DNA of 64,000 bases from CAYMSO01 sp964393185 (GCA_964393185.1 CAYMSO010000005.1:1-64000); one strand, 5' to 3'; numbered from the stretch's first letter, positions 25,250-33,892 are shown. A program made the numbers and translations. The notes: generated by a model from the letters alone, not told the origin.

Positions 25250-27499
25250 ATGAAATCTAGGTACAAAAGAATAAAAAAAGTAAAATTAGTAAGCCCTATC
25301 ATTCACAAGAAGAGAGCTTATAAAGTACTGAAAAAGAAAAAATTCCAAAAGCAAGTTCGATCTTTATTATCAATAGGTTTGATAATCTGTTTTAGTGTTT
25401 CGTCTATTATAGCCTTAGCTTTTATTGACTATATGCAGAAAAGAATAAAATCTACACCTGCAGCTGTAGATATTTTTTCTGAAGTTCGTTTAGCAACAGA
25501 GATTTATGATAGGAATGGTACAAAGCTTTATCGTCTTTACGCAGATGATAGTAATAGAGACAATATTGACCAATCCGAAATTACAAATATGATTAGAGCT
25601 GCTTATCTTGCAGCAGAAGACAGTCATTTTTATCAACATGGGGGTATTAATACGGAAGCTATTGCAAGATGTACAGTGAACACATTATCTTCGGAAAAGG
25701 TATGCGGTGGTAGCACAATAACACAGCAGGTAGTTAAAATAATCACGCAAAAAAGTCAAAGAAGTGTAGATAGAAAAGTCGAAGAAATAGTTACTGCTTA
25801 CAAATTAGAAGAAACTTACACAAAAGAAGAAATACTCCAAAAGTATTTAAATGTTACTCCTTATGGGTCGAATATTACTGGTATTAAAACAGCTGCCAGA
25901 TTTTACTTTGGAATTACTGATCCGAAAGCGCTAACACTTGCGCAAGCTGTAACATTAGCATCAATTATTAATGATCCAGTTGATTTAGCTCCTACTATTA
26001 GTTCTGATCCAGAAACAGCAAAGAAAAAATTGAAAGAGCGAGAAGAGTATGTATACAATCAACTTTCTCTTAAACTTGAAATCATTAATGAACAACTCAG
26101 AGAATATGGGGACGATTTGATCACGCCTGACATGATAACAGTAGCAAGGTCTGTAGAGCATAATTTTAAATCTCCTATTTTTTCGGAAATAAAAGCTGGG
26201 CATTTTGTAAATTATACTTTAAATGAACTGCAAAAAAGGCCATATAAATACGGTATAGAACCTTTCGATCTTAGAGATTTACAGACTGGTGGTTATAGAA
26301 TTTATACAAGCTTAGACTATAACTTGCAGTTAGTAGCTGAGAGATATGCCTTGCATGCAGGTAATGCTTACAATTATTGGAATGTATATAATGCCGCATT
26401 AATGACTATTAAACCTTCAACTGGCGAGATTCTTACCATGGCAGGTTCGAAATCATTTATAGGGCAGAGCGAAGGCTGCGACATAACAGGTAGAAATTGC
26501 AAATATGATCCAGAAGTAAATGTGCTCACAAGCTTACAATCTCCTGGATCTACCAATAAACCTTTAGGCTACTATCTTGCTTACAAAGATTCTATATTGT
26601 ATCCAGGTAGCTTTTTGCCAGACATACCTATTAAATTTGGTGACTATGTGCCAAAAAACTGGGATGGTAAGTTTCAGGGAGTCTATAATGCAACAGCTAG
26701 AAATATGTTAAGAAATTCAAGAAATATACCAGCTTTAATTGTAGTCAGTCTGGTTGGAGTCGATAATTACTTAAATACAGCAAGAACTTTTGGATATACT
26801 ACCTATGGAGATAATTCAACTTACGGTCCTTCAGTCATTCTTGGTGGTGCAGATGTTTATCCAATCGAACATGCGCAAGCTTATGGAGTATTTGCCAACG
26901 GAGGAGATTTAGTAAAAGTCAATCCTATTTTAAGAATAGAAGATAGCAATGGCAAAATCGTATACCAAGCTAATCCTACTAAAGAAAGGGTCGCCGATCC
27001 GGCAGCTGTCTTCCTTTTGAATCAAACATTATTAAGGTTAGATACAGGAATAGGAGAAACCATAGGTTGGGACGACCGAGAAATTTCGGGAAAAACTGGT
27101 ACTACAGAGAACAATAAAGACTCGCTTTTGGTTGTTTACTCACCTGATTTTGTGACGATTGGGTGGGCAGGTAATAATAATAACGAAATCTTAGACCAGA
27201 ATTATGGTTGGCCTGCTTTTGTAGTTGCTCCTTGGCTACGTGGTTACATGGCCGAAATTGGAAATACTGGTTACTTTTCTGCTAAAACTCCATTTACTCC
27301 ACCAGAAGGTGTTTATTGGGGTGGAGGAGAGTGTTACAACGGCTATTGTAGAGGTATTGCACAAGATTGGATAATAAGCGGTAGAGAACCAGCTCCTGGA
27401 GATGTAATGATCGGTCCTAAAGGAAGATACTATCAGATGAAGACGGCTGAGCTACAAGGATATTTAAACTCATATTTTAGCGGAATTCAAATCAGATAA
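25250..27499 (+). CDS. Class A penicillin-binding protein (PBP1A family), second copy
   Basis: A 749-residue peptidoglycan glycosyltransferase/transpeptidase. A basic cytoplasmic tail (about 40 residues) leads to one membrane helix (about 40-62). The GT51 domain has AAEDSHFYQHGGI and CGGSTITQQVVK; the transpeptidase domain has GSTNK (SxxK), SRN and KTGTTENN. The C-terminus is short, with a Cys pair (GGGECYNGYCRG), and lacks the Ig-like extension of the PBP at 17463. The two share organisation and much sequence and are paralogues, perhaps with different sites or growth-phase use. It is divergent from the MerR gene and may be under its control. Confidence 0.93.
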   Translation: MKSRYKRIKKVKLVSPIIHKKRAYKVLKKKKFQKQVRSLLSIGLIICFSVSSIIALAFIDYMQKRIKSTPAAVDIFSEVRLATEIYDRNGTKLYRLYADDSNRDNIDQSEITNMIRAAYLAAEDSHFYQHGGINTEAIARCTVNTLSSEKVCGGSTITQQVVKIITQKSQRSVDRKVEEIVTAYKLEETYTKEEILQKYLNVTPYGSNITGIKTAARFYFGITDPKALTLAQAVTLASIINDPVDLAPTISSDPETAKKKLKEREEYVYNQLSLKLEIINEQLREYGDDLITPDMITVARSVEHNFKSPIFSEIKAGHFVNYTLNELQKRPYKYGIEPFDLRDLQTGGYRIYTSLDYNLQLVAERYALHAGNAYNYWNVYNAALMTIKPSTGEILTMAGSKSFIGQSEGCDITGRNCKYDPEVNVLTSLQSPGSTNKPLGYYLAYKDSILYPGSFLPDIPIKFGDYVPKNWDGKFQGVYNATARNMLRNSRNIPALIVVSLVGVDNYLNTARTFGYTTYGDNSTYGPSVILGGADVYPIEHAQAYGVFANGGDLVKVNPILRIEDSNGKIVYQANPTKERVADPAAVFLLNQTLLRLDTGIGETIGWDDREISGKTGTTENNKDSLLVVYSPDFVTIGWAGNNNNEILDQNYGWPAFVVAPWLRGYMAEIGNTGYFSAKTPFTPPEGVYWGGGECYNGYCRGIAQDWIISGREPAPGDVMIGPKGRYYQMKTAELQGYLNSYFSGIQIR

Positions 27500-27855
27500 A
27501 TGGCTGATCGAGTAAAATTTTTTCTTCGATTTCACAGCCTTCAATAAAATCTAAATCATGTGATATCAAAAGCAAACTTCCCGTAAATAATTAAGGGATT
27601 GTTTTAACTCTTCTACTGACTGAATATCCAAATTTTTTTGTTGGCTCATCTAGTATAAGTAAATGGATATGACCTACTGTGTGAGTATAACCATAAATAA
27701 TCTTGATAATTCTCTAAAACAGTAATTAGCTTTTGTATCAAAAATATATCTAACTGGTTAGTAGTTCGTCTAACAATAACAAAGTAGGATGAAGTGTCAG
27801 ACCCTGTGAGACATTAAGCTTAACCAACTCTCCGCCGCTTAGCTTTGGTAACATT
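27500..27855 (-). pseudogene. Remnant of an ABC-F type ATPase
   Basis: Read on the minus strand, pieces of an ABC-F protein appear in order. The signature LSGGE (near 27828-27842) is followed by PTLLLLDE (Walker B) and then an in-frame stop. Next come LLILDEPT (near 27640-27660), a stop, and SLLLISHDLDFIE (H-loop, near 27554-27568). No frame stays open and the Walker A regions are gone. ABC-F proteins act on the ribosome; this copy is dead. Confidence 0.75.
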
Positions 27856-27937
27856 TGCGTTTCATAATTATATATTTAGAAAATTTGTAAAAAATTAAAT
27901 AACCTTATGATAAAATCACCAAGTTTAAATTTTATAT

Positions 27938-28324
27938 ATGAATGTTTTTGTATTAGAAGATGACCCTGTTACAATTCTCATGCTCAAAAGAATGCAAAAA
28001 AAATTTGATTATCAATTTAACTTGGTAGTAGCTAAGAATACGAATGATTTAACAGCACTTTTTTCAGACTCAGCATTTGAACCTAATCAAATAGATATTG
28101 CATTCTTAGATCACTATGCTGAAGGAGGATTACTAGGTTCAGAAGTAGCACAGCAGTTATTATCCCAAGGTTATTCAGGATTATTAATTGGGACTTCTAC
28201 AGATCCAGATATACAAGCAAGCTACTGTGATTTTACAATTAATAAAGAGGCAGCAGATTTTTATAAACAAATAGTACTGCATCAAGAACAAGAGAAGTTA
28301 TCTGATTGCAGAGATACCCTTTAA
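27938..28324 (+). CDS. Stand-alone response-regulator receiver domain
   Basis: A 128-residue single-domain protein. Receiver landmarks are present: the acidic pair Asp8-Asp9 (FVLEDDP), a phospho-acceptor Asp58 at the end of a strand (DIAFLDHY), a Thr/Ser after the next strand (LLIGTST, 85-88), and a Lys at 103 (FTINKE). There is no output domain, so it would signal by protein contact, as CheY or Spo0F do. No histidine kinase gene is nearby. The Gly-rich loop after Asp58 (AEGGLLGSEVAQ) fits the fold. Confidence 0.75.
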   Translation: MNVFVLEDDPVTILMLKRMQKKFDYQFNLVVAKNTNDLTALFSDSAFEPNQIDIAFLDHYAEGGLLGSEVAQQLLSQGYSGLLIGTSTDPDIQASYCDFTINKEAADFYKQIVLHQEQEKLSDCRDTL

Positions 28325-28399
28325 TTCTAAGGGTAAGTGCTACATATCTTCCTTGTAAACTAAAAAGTTTTGGTTATAAGCTATATAAAAGAAATGTAG

Positions 28400-28519
28400 T
28401 TAACTGAAGTTGAAGAAGCATTTAGTATCGCATACATGAACTTTTACAATAATTGAGAGGAGCATTCAAGTTTAGAGTACCAAACGCCGGCAGAAGTGTA
28501 CTTTGGAACTAATATTTTA
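28400..28519 (+). pseudogene. C-terminal remnant of an IS3-type transposase (OrfB)
   Basis: The plus-strand frame reads EEAFSIAYMNFYNN, a TGA stop, then EHSSLEYQTPAEVYFGTN. This matches the end of IS3-family DDE transposases (FYN..RPHSSLGYRTPAEVY). Only this C-terminal part remains, no terminal inverted repeats are visible, and it is interrupted by TGA, so it is a dead fragment. It marks a former insertion between 27.5 and 28.7 kb. Confidence 0.75.
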
Positions 28520-28714
28520 TCTGTCAAAAATATATCTAAAAAATCTCAGAAAAATGTCTAGACAAAGGGTACAGTTTACAATGAATGTTATCTCTCTAAC
28601 TTCCTTCTTACCTTCTTTATTAATCTTATTTTTTATATCCATAAAATTCTGTCCGATAGTTTAGAAAGTCGAAGCGTCGGTTACTTGGACTTTCTTTACA
28701 ATTAAATAAATTGT
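28520..28714 (+). other. Non-coding stretch after the transposase remnant
   Basis: I see no ORF or RNA here. Together with 28325-28399 it forms the AT-rich surroundings of the transposase remnant. Confidence 0.3.
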
Positions 28715-29302
28715 TTAGCTTTTAAACGCTCTTTGGTGCATTATGATATTTGTAATACTTTTAGGTACAATATCTTCTTCCTGCACATCAATTGATTTCA
28801 AAAAGGTTTTAATTTTTTGTTTTACTTCGTCAGATTCTTCTTGAGTTGCCATGACTTCTACTTCAATACCTAAGCCAAATTCTTTAATATCTTCTAAACA
28901 AATTTCCATATCATCTAAAACAAACTTTTCTCTATCTTTGTCCAAATCAAAGAAAAATTTATATCCACTGTCTATCATTTCCTGATTAGCTTCCTCAAAA
29001 TTTTCTCTTGGTTCTTCTTCTTCCTTCCATGAATTATGATCCCCTTCTGTTGTAATAGTCTTTTTGTTATAAGAAATAGAGGTAATCCCATTTTTAACCT
29101 CTTTTCTGATTCTGACAGAATAAGAACCTACTTTATTCATTTCGGCATCTTCAACCTTCTGACAAGAATTATCACAATAATAAACATCATGGATAGATCT
29201 AATACCTTTTGAAATAGCACCTGATTTTATAATCTTCTCTCTAATTGAATTTTTATCTCTACCCTTTATTAAGACTCTTATTTCTATTTCCTGATCTTTC
29301 AT
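28715..29302 (-). CDS. CYTH-domain protein (adenylate cyclase class IV / triphosphatase-like)
   Basis: A 195-residue soluble protein with features of the CYTH triphosphate tunnel fold. The N-terminal signature E5-I-E7-I-R9 corresponds to the E-x-E-x-K motif, with Arg in place of Lys. Then come VYYCDN, SVRIRKE (basic strand), SYNKKTI, REKFVLDDMEICLEDIKEFGLGIEVEV, and a C-terminal Lys-rich helix. CYTH proteins hydrolyse inorganic or thiamine triphosphate or make cAMP; which applies here is unknown. It lies 17 bases downstream of the Gre-domain gene and is probably co-transcribed with it. Confidence 0.75.
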   Translation of the reverse strand: MKDQEIEIRVLIKGRDKNSIREKIIKSGAISKGIRSIHDVYYCDNSCQKVEDAEMNKVGSYSVRIRKEVKNGITSISYNKKTITTEGDHNSWKEEEEPRENFEEANQEMIDSGYKFFFDLDKDREKFVLDDMEICLEDIKEFGLGIEVEVMATQEESDEVKQKIKTFLKSIDVQEEDIVPKSITNIIMHQRAFKS

Positions 29303-29319
29303 AGTAATAATTATAATAA

Positions 29320-29571
29320 TTAAGACTCTTGGAATAATGGTGATACTTCAATGCTAACTACTTTAGCTCTTAAAGATTCTCTACCTGTCTCATATTTTAC
29401 TGTTTCCCCGCATTTTGCACCAAGTACTGCACCACCTAATGGAGTAGCAGTGCTTACAACTCTATCTACCATTTCGTGAGGCATTTCATTTACTTCTATA
29501 ATCAATCCAGATCTAAGAACGTCTTGTCCTACATCTGGTGGATAGAATCTTGATTCGTATATATTGTTCAT
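29320..29571 (-). CDS. Gre C-terminal-domain-only protein
   Basis: An 83-residue protein matching only the FKBP-like C-terminal domain of transcript cleavage factors GreA/GreB: STATPLGGAVLGAKCGETVKYETG then LRAKVVSIEV. The N-terminal coiled coil that reaches the RNA polymerase active site is absent, so it cannot stimulate RNA cleavage the way GreA does. It might bind RNA polymerase through the secondary-channel rim and modulate it, as some Gre-like anti-factors (Gfh1, Rnk) do, or be a shortened relic still translated. Followed by a CYTH gene. Confidence 0.65.
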   Translation of the reverse strand: MNNIYESRFYPPDVGQDVLRSGLIIEVNEMPHEMVDRVVSTATPLGGAVLGAKCGETVKYETGRESLRAKVVSIEVSPLFQES

Positions 29572-29679
29572 TTTCTAAATAAATAAAATATAGTTATTAT
29601 TTAATAGCATCACTTTGTATTTATAGCATGACTTGCATCAAAATACATTGTATTGCAATACAAATTTCACATTTTTCAT

Positions 29680-29796
29680 TCAATTTCTACAATCTTCATA
29701 AGAATAGCTTGTTTAGTTGGGCATTGATAACTCACAATGTCAGCGACCTTCAGTCCTTTTAATGTTTTCCTCAGATAAGATTCAAAAGAAGATGTA
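29680..29796 (-). pseudogene. Second Gre C-terminal-domain fragment
   Basis: On the minus strand a short frame reads ESYLRKTLKGLKVADIVSY followed by AILMKIVEIE and a TGA stop, which matches the last strands of the GreA/GreB C-terminal domain. There is no usable start codon or upstream domain. It sits directly upstream of the intact Gre-domain gene, so it may be a decayed tandem copy. Confidence 0.55.
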
Positions 29797-30074
29797 AAAA
29801 GTCGAAAAAGAAAGATTTTTTGAAATTATTACAAAGGAGGATTTTATAAGAATTTATGCTAGATACAAGGCTAGATTCAAGAAGACTCGTAGATATTTTT
29901 GTGGAAATTGAAAAAGGTTCAATTATTAAATGAGGCTCGGGAAGCTTGGGACGATTTTCGAACTTCCAACTGGGTTAATATTATCAAATACCCTGAATCT
30001 TTTATACAGCAAGGAGTTCAACTACTTTCTGTAGTGAATGTTCAGATTTAAGAATTACCCTCCACCCCGCTTCA
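29797..30074 (+). other. Broken open frames, no recognised gene
   Basis: On the plus strand, MLDTRLDSRRLVDIFVEIEK (from 29857) is followed after a frame change by EAREAWDDFRTSNW...IIKYPESFIQQGVQ, ending at a TAA near 30051. This looks like a damaged protein gene of unknown family. No RNA or intact ORF is visible here. Confidence 0.35.
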
Positions 30075-30443
30075 CTATTTCTCCTCAAAATAATGCTTCT
30101 CATCCTGAAATCTATTTGGCCAGAAATCTAATTGTTTTTCAGGAATACCAAGTGATTTCCCATACTCAAAGATTGGAGTCCAAGTTGACTGGTGAGGAGT
30201 GACTTTGATTACTTTATCTTTGAAGATAACAAGCATTTCAGTATCGTTGTAGACATGCGCATACCAAGTTTCATTTGGCCTCATATTTTGTTGGATTTCT
30301 GCAATAAAGTCATCCAGTTCACTATCTTCCACTTTTACTCCAAAAATCTCCCAATCTCCATCAACTTTCTTCGCAAATACATCTTTTGTATTAGGATAAT
30401 TGCTGTCTACAAACTGTTTGTTAATTATGATTGCATGGTACAT
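30075..30443 (-). CDS. Hypothetical protein, 122 aa
   Basis: A 122-residue soluble protein with a compact alpha/beta pattern and many aromatic residues: MYHAIIINKQF, AKKVDGDWEIFGVKVED, ETWYAHVYNDTEMLVIFKDKV, then TPHQSTWTPIFEYGKSLGIPEKQLDFWPNRF. The last segment looks like a conserved signature. I do not recognise a named family. There is no membrane segment. It sits in a run of minus-strand small genes with the DUF5680-like gene 23 bases upstream. Confidence 0.6.
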   Translation of the reverse strand: MYHAIIINKQFVDSNYPNTKDVFAKKVDGDWEIFGVKVEDSELDDFIAEIQQNMRPNETWYAHVYNDTEMLVIFKDKVIKVTPHQSTWTPIFEYGKSLGIPEKQLDFWPNRFQDEKHYFEEK

Positions 30444-30466
30444 GGGCTAACTAATAATAAATAAGA

Positions 30467-30943
30467 TTAGCTTTCGACTACCTTGCTAATTCCAAAAGTA
30501 TGAACAAAGACTGTCTGGTCTTTATAAAGGATTTCTTCAATTCCGTTAATAATATAAGGGTCATCACGCCTGTAAGTTACTTTATAGGTGTACTGCCAGT
30601 CGTCCAATGTTATTTCGAAATCATCTCCTAATCTAATCTGGTCACCATGTTCAGTTATTACTCTTTTAAGTACAGTCATTACATCTTTTTCTGTTATACC
30701 CAATTCTTCCAATTTTTCGGGCGCAATAACATTACCAACATAAGTTCGAGTCATTGATTCCCCATCTTGTGTTCTTACAAGTTCTTGTCCGCCGCCAGTC
30801 ACCCATTCATCGTGATAAACTCCGCTACCTCCTTCATAATGACTTGAAGTGAGTTGAAAGCTACCTCTGGAAGTTTTTTCAATGTTTGTTGAACCACCAA
30901 AACCTTTTTGCAAGCCTTCTGATAGCAGATTATCTGCACTCAT
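30467..30943 (-). CDS. DUF5680-like protein
   Basis: A 158-residue soluble protein. The pattern HDEWVTGGGQELVRTQDGESMTRTYVGNV, then a helix (EKLEELGITEKDVMTVLKRVI), then YTYKVTYRRDDPYIINGIEEILYKDQTVFVHTFGI resembles DUF5680, where two 'tyrosine, G-x-E, aromatic-G' half-repeats flank a helix. Its function is not established. It may be co-transcribed with the 122-aa gene 23 bases downstream. The family call is from memory of the pattern and needs a profile search. Confidence 0.45.
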   Translation of the reverse strand: MSADNLLSEGLQKGFGGSTNIEKTSRGSFQLTSSHYEGGSGVYHDEWVTGGGQELVRTQDGESMTRTYVGNVIAPEKLEELGITEKDVMTVLKRVITEHGDQIRLGDDFEITLDDWQYTYKVTYRRDDPYIINGIEEILYKDQTVFVHTFGISKVVES

Positions 30944-31005
30944 ATTTAATAAGTAAGAAATATCTAACCAATTATACTTCCAAAGTAAACTATTTTGTAC
31001 TTTGT

Positions 31006-31233
31006 TTATTTCTCTCTTCTGTATGTCACTTGATAACTATCGCTAGATTTACCCAGCAATGCTAATGGTAAGAATAAACAACCCAAACAGGCTGTATTGA
31101 AACAGCCGTACCTCCCATTTATTGTTACGGTTTCTACTACCTCCCAACCTTTGCTAATCATATTCTTCTTACCTTGTGTCATTGCACGCTCGTTACTGTA
31201 CTTTATTGTTTTAACTTCGTATTTTTTATCCAT
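31006..31233 (-). CDS. Small hypothetical protein, 75 aa, possible membrane loop
   Basis: A 75-residue protein starting MDKKYEVKTIKYSNERAM with a short Cys-rich hydrophobic patch (CFNTACLGCLFLPLALLG, about 44-61) and a C-terminal SYQVTYRREK. The hydrophobic stretch could be one membrane-associated helix with three cysteines. The first 40 residues look like a small soluble beta-alpha unit (KKNMISKGWEVVETVTING). Function unknown. It is the first gene of the small minus-strand group. Confidence 0.5.
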   Translation of the reverse strand: MDKKYEVKTIKYSNERAMTQGKKNMISKGWEVVETVTINGRYGCFNTACLGCLFLPLALLGKSSDSYQVTYRREK

Positions 31234-31480
31234 ATTTGTTGAATGTTTATTTTAATTTTGAATCAATACTAGATAACTTGCCTGCCATGTTGAGACTTGC
31301 GTTGTTAACCTCGCCTGTATAAATATACTGAACCATTTAAGGTTCTAAACAAAGTGATGCTACAAATGAAAGTTAGAAAGTGATTGAAAGCTAAAGTTAA
31401 GGAAAAATATTTTCGAACCGCTCATAACCATCGAAAAACCAATGCAATCGGAGCTTGTTGAAGCTGTTCGTACTGAAATT

Positions 31481-31565
31481 CGGAGAGAGTGGGATTCGAA
31501 CCCACGGTCCCTTGCGAGACGCCCGTTTTCAAGACGGGTACATTCGACCACTCTGCCATCTCTCC
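31481..31565 (-). tRNA. tRNA-Ser(TGA)
   Basis: On the minus strand the acceptor stem 31565-31559 pairs with 31488-31482. The anticodon stem CCCGT surrounds a loop with anticodon TGA (serine). A long variable arm (GTCTCGCAAGGGAC region) is typical of class II tRNA. The discriminator is G and no CCA is encoded. Confidence 0.94.
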
Positions 31566-31704
31566 ATAAATAATTACTCTAAAGAACTCCGAAATTATAA
31601 CAGAATATTACTTCAGGAATAAACAAAATACTACTGATATCAGCTTATTAATCAAGCAGAGAATCTATGCTACAATCTGCATATAATCTTCATTCCCTAA
31701 ATAT

Positions 31705-32502
31705 ATGAAAAATAAATCAGCGCACAAAGAGATTAACAAACATCTGTGTGATTTTAAAGAAATAATTTTGAATGGTACTGAAGCACCATGGTGCGTAGAC
31801 GGTAGACCTGATTTTTCACATCAAAAAGGCCCACAAATGTTGGGTGGGTCATTACATCCAATAGTATTACTAGCTATTTTTAAGAATGAGAGCTTGAATG
31901 CTAAGTTTATTAAAAAAAGTATTCACACTCTCAAAAAATCTCAAGTTAACATAGGAGTACATAGGGGAGCTCACAAAAACATACAGCAAGGTTTATGTGA
32001 TTGTGGTTTTGCAGATAAATTAAAAATCATACTAGCTACTGCAGTCGAGGAAAGAAATGAAATTTCTAATAGATTAACTAGTTTTTATAAAAAGCAAGCT
32101 CCAATTCTAAAGTATTCCCTGGAGCACTTTATTGAATTGCTTAGCCAAACGTATGTAGCTATAGAAAATTACTCTCCAGAAAAAATTAAATTGACTGGAG
32201 AAAATTTAATTAAAGTTTTTGAACAGGAAAATGCGCAAGTAGTCGAACTAGAGGGCAATCATAAAGAAGAACTAGCCTTTCTAAATATCAAAAAGAATAC
32301 TACCTTTGATTCAGCTTCGGCTAATAAAGATGGCTATCAGGCATTCAATTTAGATTTTAACACTGTAATTGAACAATCTTCGATATTGGGTTTAAGTGAA
32401 GAGTTTACCTATGTAGCTACTTTAATCCTTTATCTAGCTACGGAGATTGTACTAGTCGAAAAAGCAGGTAAGACAAGATTAGAAATGGAAATTCATTATT
32501 AA
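31705..32502 (+). CDS. Possible carbonic anhydrase-like (cadmium-type/beta-like) protein
   Basis: A 265-residue soluble protein. Residues 29-51 (WCVDGRPDFS, then GPQMLGGSLHP) resemble the C-x-D-x-R start of beta and cadmium-type carbonic anhydrases: Cys30, Asp32 and Arg34. Further on, GVHRGAHKN (His86, His90) and GLCDCGFADK (Cys98, Cys100) supply a His and Cys in the Cys...His...Cys order used to bind the metal, with a Gly-x-Asp-Lys segment that also fits. The C-terminal half is helical with no known motif. If right, it converts CO2 and bicarbonate in the cytoplasm. An alternative is an unrelated metal-binding protein. A TATAAT (31682-31687) lies 17 bases before the ATG. Confidence 0.45.
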   Translation: MKNKSAHKEINKHLCDFKEIILNGTEAPWCVDGRPDFSHQKGPQMLGGSLHPIVLLAIFKNESLNAKFIKKSIHTLKKSQVNIGVHRGAHKNIQQGLCDCGFADKLKIILATAVEERNEISNRLTSFYKKQAPILKYSLEHFIELLSQTYVAIENYSPEKIKLTGENLIKVFEQENAQVVELEGNHKEELAFLNIKKNTTFDSASANKDGYQAFNLDFNTVIEQSSILGLSEEFTYVATLILYLATEIVLVEKAGKTRLEMEIHY

Positions 32503-32629
32503 TTACACTAAATATAATTGGTTACTCTATACACTACTACTATTAGTCAGTGTGTATAAAAGTTTCGAAAACAAAAAATACTTCTTCCTATGAAATTTTT
32601 TAAATGCTAATATTTCATTAATTTTTCTT

Positions 32630-33085
32630 ATGAGTTTAGGGCAAAAATTAGTAATAGGCTTAACTGTACTGACATTTAGTGCCGCTAGCTGTGATAATGA
32701 AACTAGTAAGACCCAAGAAGTTGTTCAGGTTGTACCTGAAGTCATTGCAATAAGTAAATTAATAGATGCATTAGATGCAAATAATATAGCTTTTAGCACT
32801 GATCCCGGAACAGTTAGGGTCGAACCTGATGGAGCAGTTATTGTATTACCAAATAGAGACTTTACTTGTGAAGACATCCGTGTGCTTACAGGCAATGGGC
32901 ATGGACACGGAAGACTTTTTGGTACAAGAGGTGATAATGTTATAATTCCAGCCCATTACACAAACTGGCAAATAACTACGCAAAGCATCGTAGATTCGAT
33001 AGGTGTGCCATGCCGTGTTGGAGTAAGTTCTCTCAAAGGTGATCAACTAGATACAGTCGACTTCCAAATATCACAGGAGGGCTAA
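32630..33085 (+). CDS. Putative lipoprotein, 151 aa
   Basis: A 151-residue protein with a short basic N-terminus, a hydrophobic signal (LVIGLTVLTFSAAS) and a cysteine at residue 21 (SAAS-C), a plausible though weak lipobox. The mature part is small and beta-rich with a Gly/His cluster (GNGHGHGRLFG) and three more Cys (TCEDI, PCRVG). Likely anchored on the outer face of the membrane. Function unknown. Confidence 0.5.
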   Translation: MSLGQKLVIGLTVLTFSAASCDNETSKTQEVVQVVPEVIAISKLIDALDANNIAFSTDPGTVRVEPDGAVIVLPNRDFTCEDIRVLTGNGHGHGRLFGTRGDNVIIPAHYTNWQITTQSIVDSIGVPCRVGVSSLKGDQLDTVDFQISQEG

Positions 33086-33157
33086 AGCAATTTCCCCTAA
33101 AATTTCTTTACTCAAAACGATTTTTAATAACATTTTTCTATTCATTTCTACCTTCTT

Positions 33158-33421
33158 ATGCTAAAATTTTCCGAGATATTAAATAAGTTAGTTTTTGATC
33201 GAATGGCAGCAACAATGAAGCACAGAAGATCTTCTAGAAGAAAGAAAACTACTAGAGGAGCTGATAGATACGATGTGTTACTCAAGAAAGTGAAGAGAAT
33301 AAAAAAAAGTGGAGGAAGTCCTCTAACCAGATCAAAAAGCTCATCAGCTTTAGTTCCCTCCCATAGAGTTACTCCAGAATCTCCTAGTTACAAGGGAGTT
33401 AAAGTAATTTCCGAAAAGTAG
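33158..33421 (+). CDS. Small basic protein, 87 aa
   Basis: An 87-residue Lys/Arg/Ser-rich protein. After a helical start (KFSEILNKLVFDRMAAT), the sequence is strongly basic (KHRRSSRRKKTTRG, LLKKVKRIKKSGG) and then Ser/Pro-rich and probably disordered. It could bind nucleic acid. Internal ATGs at 33203 or 33215 are alternative starts. It lies 27 bases before nusB on the same strand. I do not recognise a family, and it may not be expressed. Confidence 0.4.
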   Translation: MLKFSEILNKLVFDRMAATMKHRRSSRRKKTTRGADRYDVLLKKVKRIKKSGGSPLTRSKSSSALVPSHRVTPESPSYKGVKVISEK

Positions 33422-33448
33422 TATATTGTAATCAGTAAATTACAATCA

Positions 33449-33892
33449 ATGGGAACAAACTTTACAAGACATTTGGCGCGCTTTTTAGCAGTTCAATACT
33501 TTTTTACAAATCTACGAGCAAAATCAATAGACAAAGATCTTGTTATTTTCGAGCCTAATGCTTTACTAAGCATTGTAGAGGCAAAAAAATTTGACCATAA
33601 ACTTTACGAAGACATTATTGAAGGAGTAGATCAGGAGCTTGCCCAAATAGATGAGATTATCCAGAAACATGCTTCCTTACGCCCTCTTGCAGAAATGAAT
33701 ATAATTGATTTGATAATCTTACGAGTAGGGGTTTGGGAAGGATTTATTGGCAAAATAACGCCGCCTAAAGTAGTCATTAATGAATGCATAGAACTAGCAA
33801 AATCGTTTGGTAATAAAGAAAATGGAGCGTTTGTAAATGGAGTATTGGGAAGTTTATATAAAGAATTAGAAAACGAGTTTACAAATGGCTAA
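33449..33892 (+). CDS. nusB: Transcription antitermination protein NusB
   Basis: A 147-residue helical RNA-binding protein that, with NusE (S10), binds boxA in rRNA leaders and prevents premature termination. The N-terminal FTRHLARFLAVQYFFTN corresponds to the usual R-x-x-A-x-x-x-L-Y start. The C-terminal half has the conserved MNIIDLIILRVGVWEGF and PPKVVINECIELAKSFGNKENGAFVNGVLGSLYKE. Length is normal. It overlaps rnc by 8 bases, which couples their translation. Confidence 0.9.
   Translation: MGTNFTRHLARFLAVQYFFTNLRAKSIDKDLVIFEPNALLSIVEAKKFDHKLYEDIIEGVDQELAQIDEIIQKHASLRPLAEMNIIDLIILRVGVWEGFIGKITPPKVVINECIELAKSFGNKENGAFVNGVLGSLYKELENEFTNG

Noticed and set aside
28400..28519. TGA as a sense codon (recoded genome) in the transposase frame
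   Set aside because: TGA ends clear genes here (14678-16246, 46518-47180) with no continuation, so the in-frame TGA in the transposase fragment is simply a stop in a dead gene.
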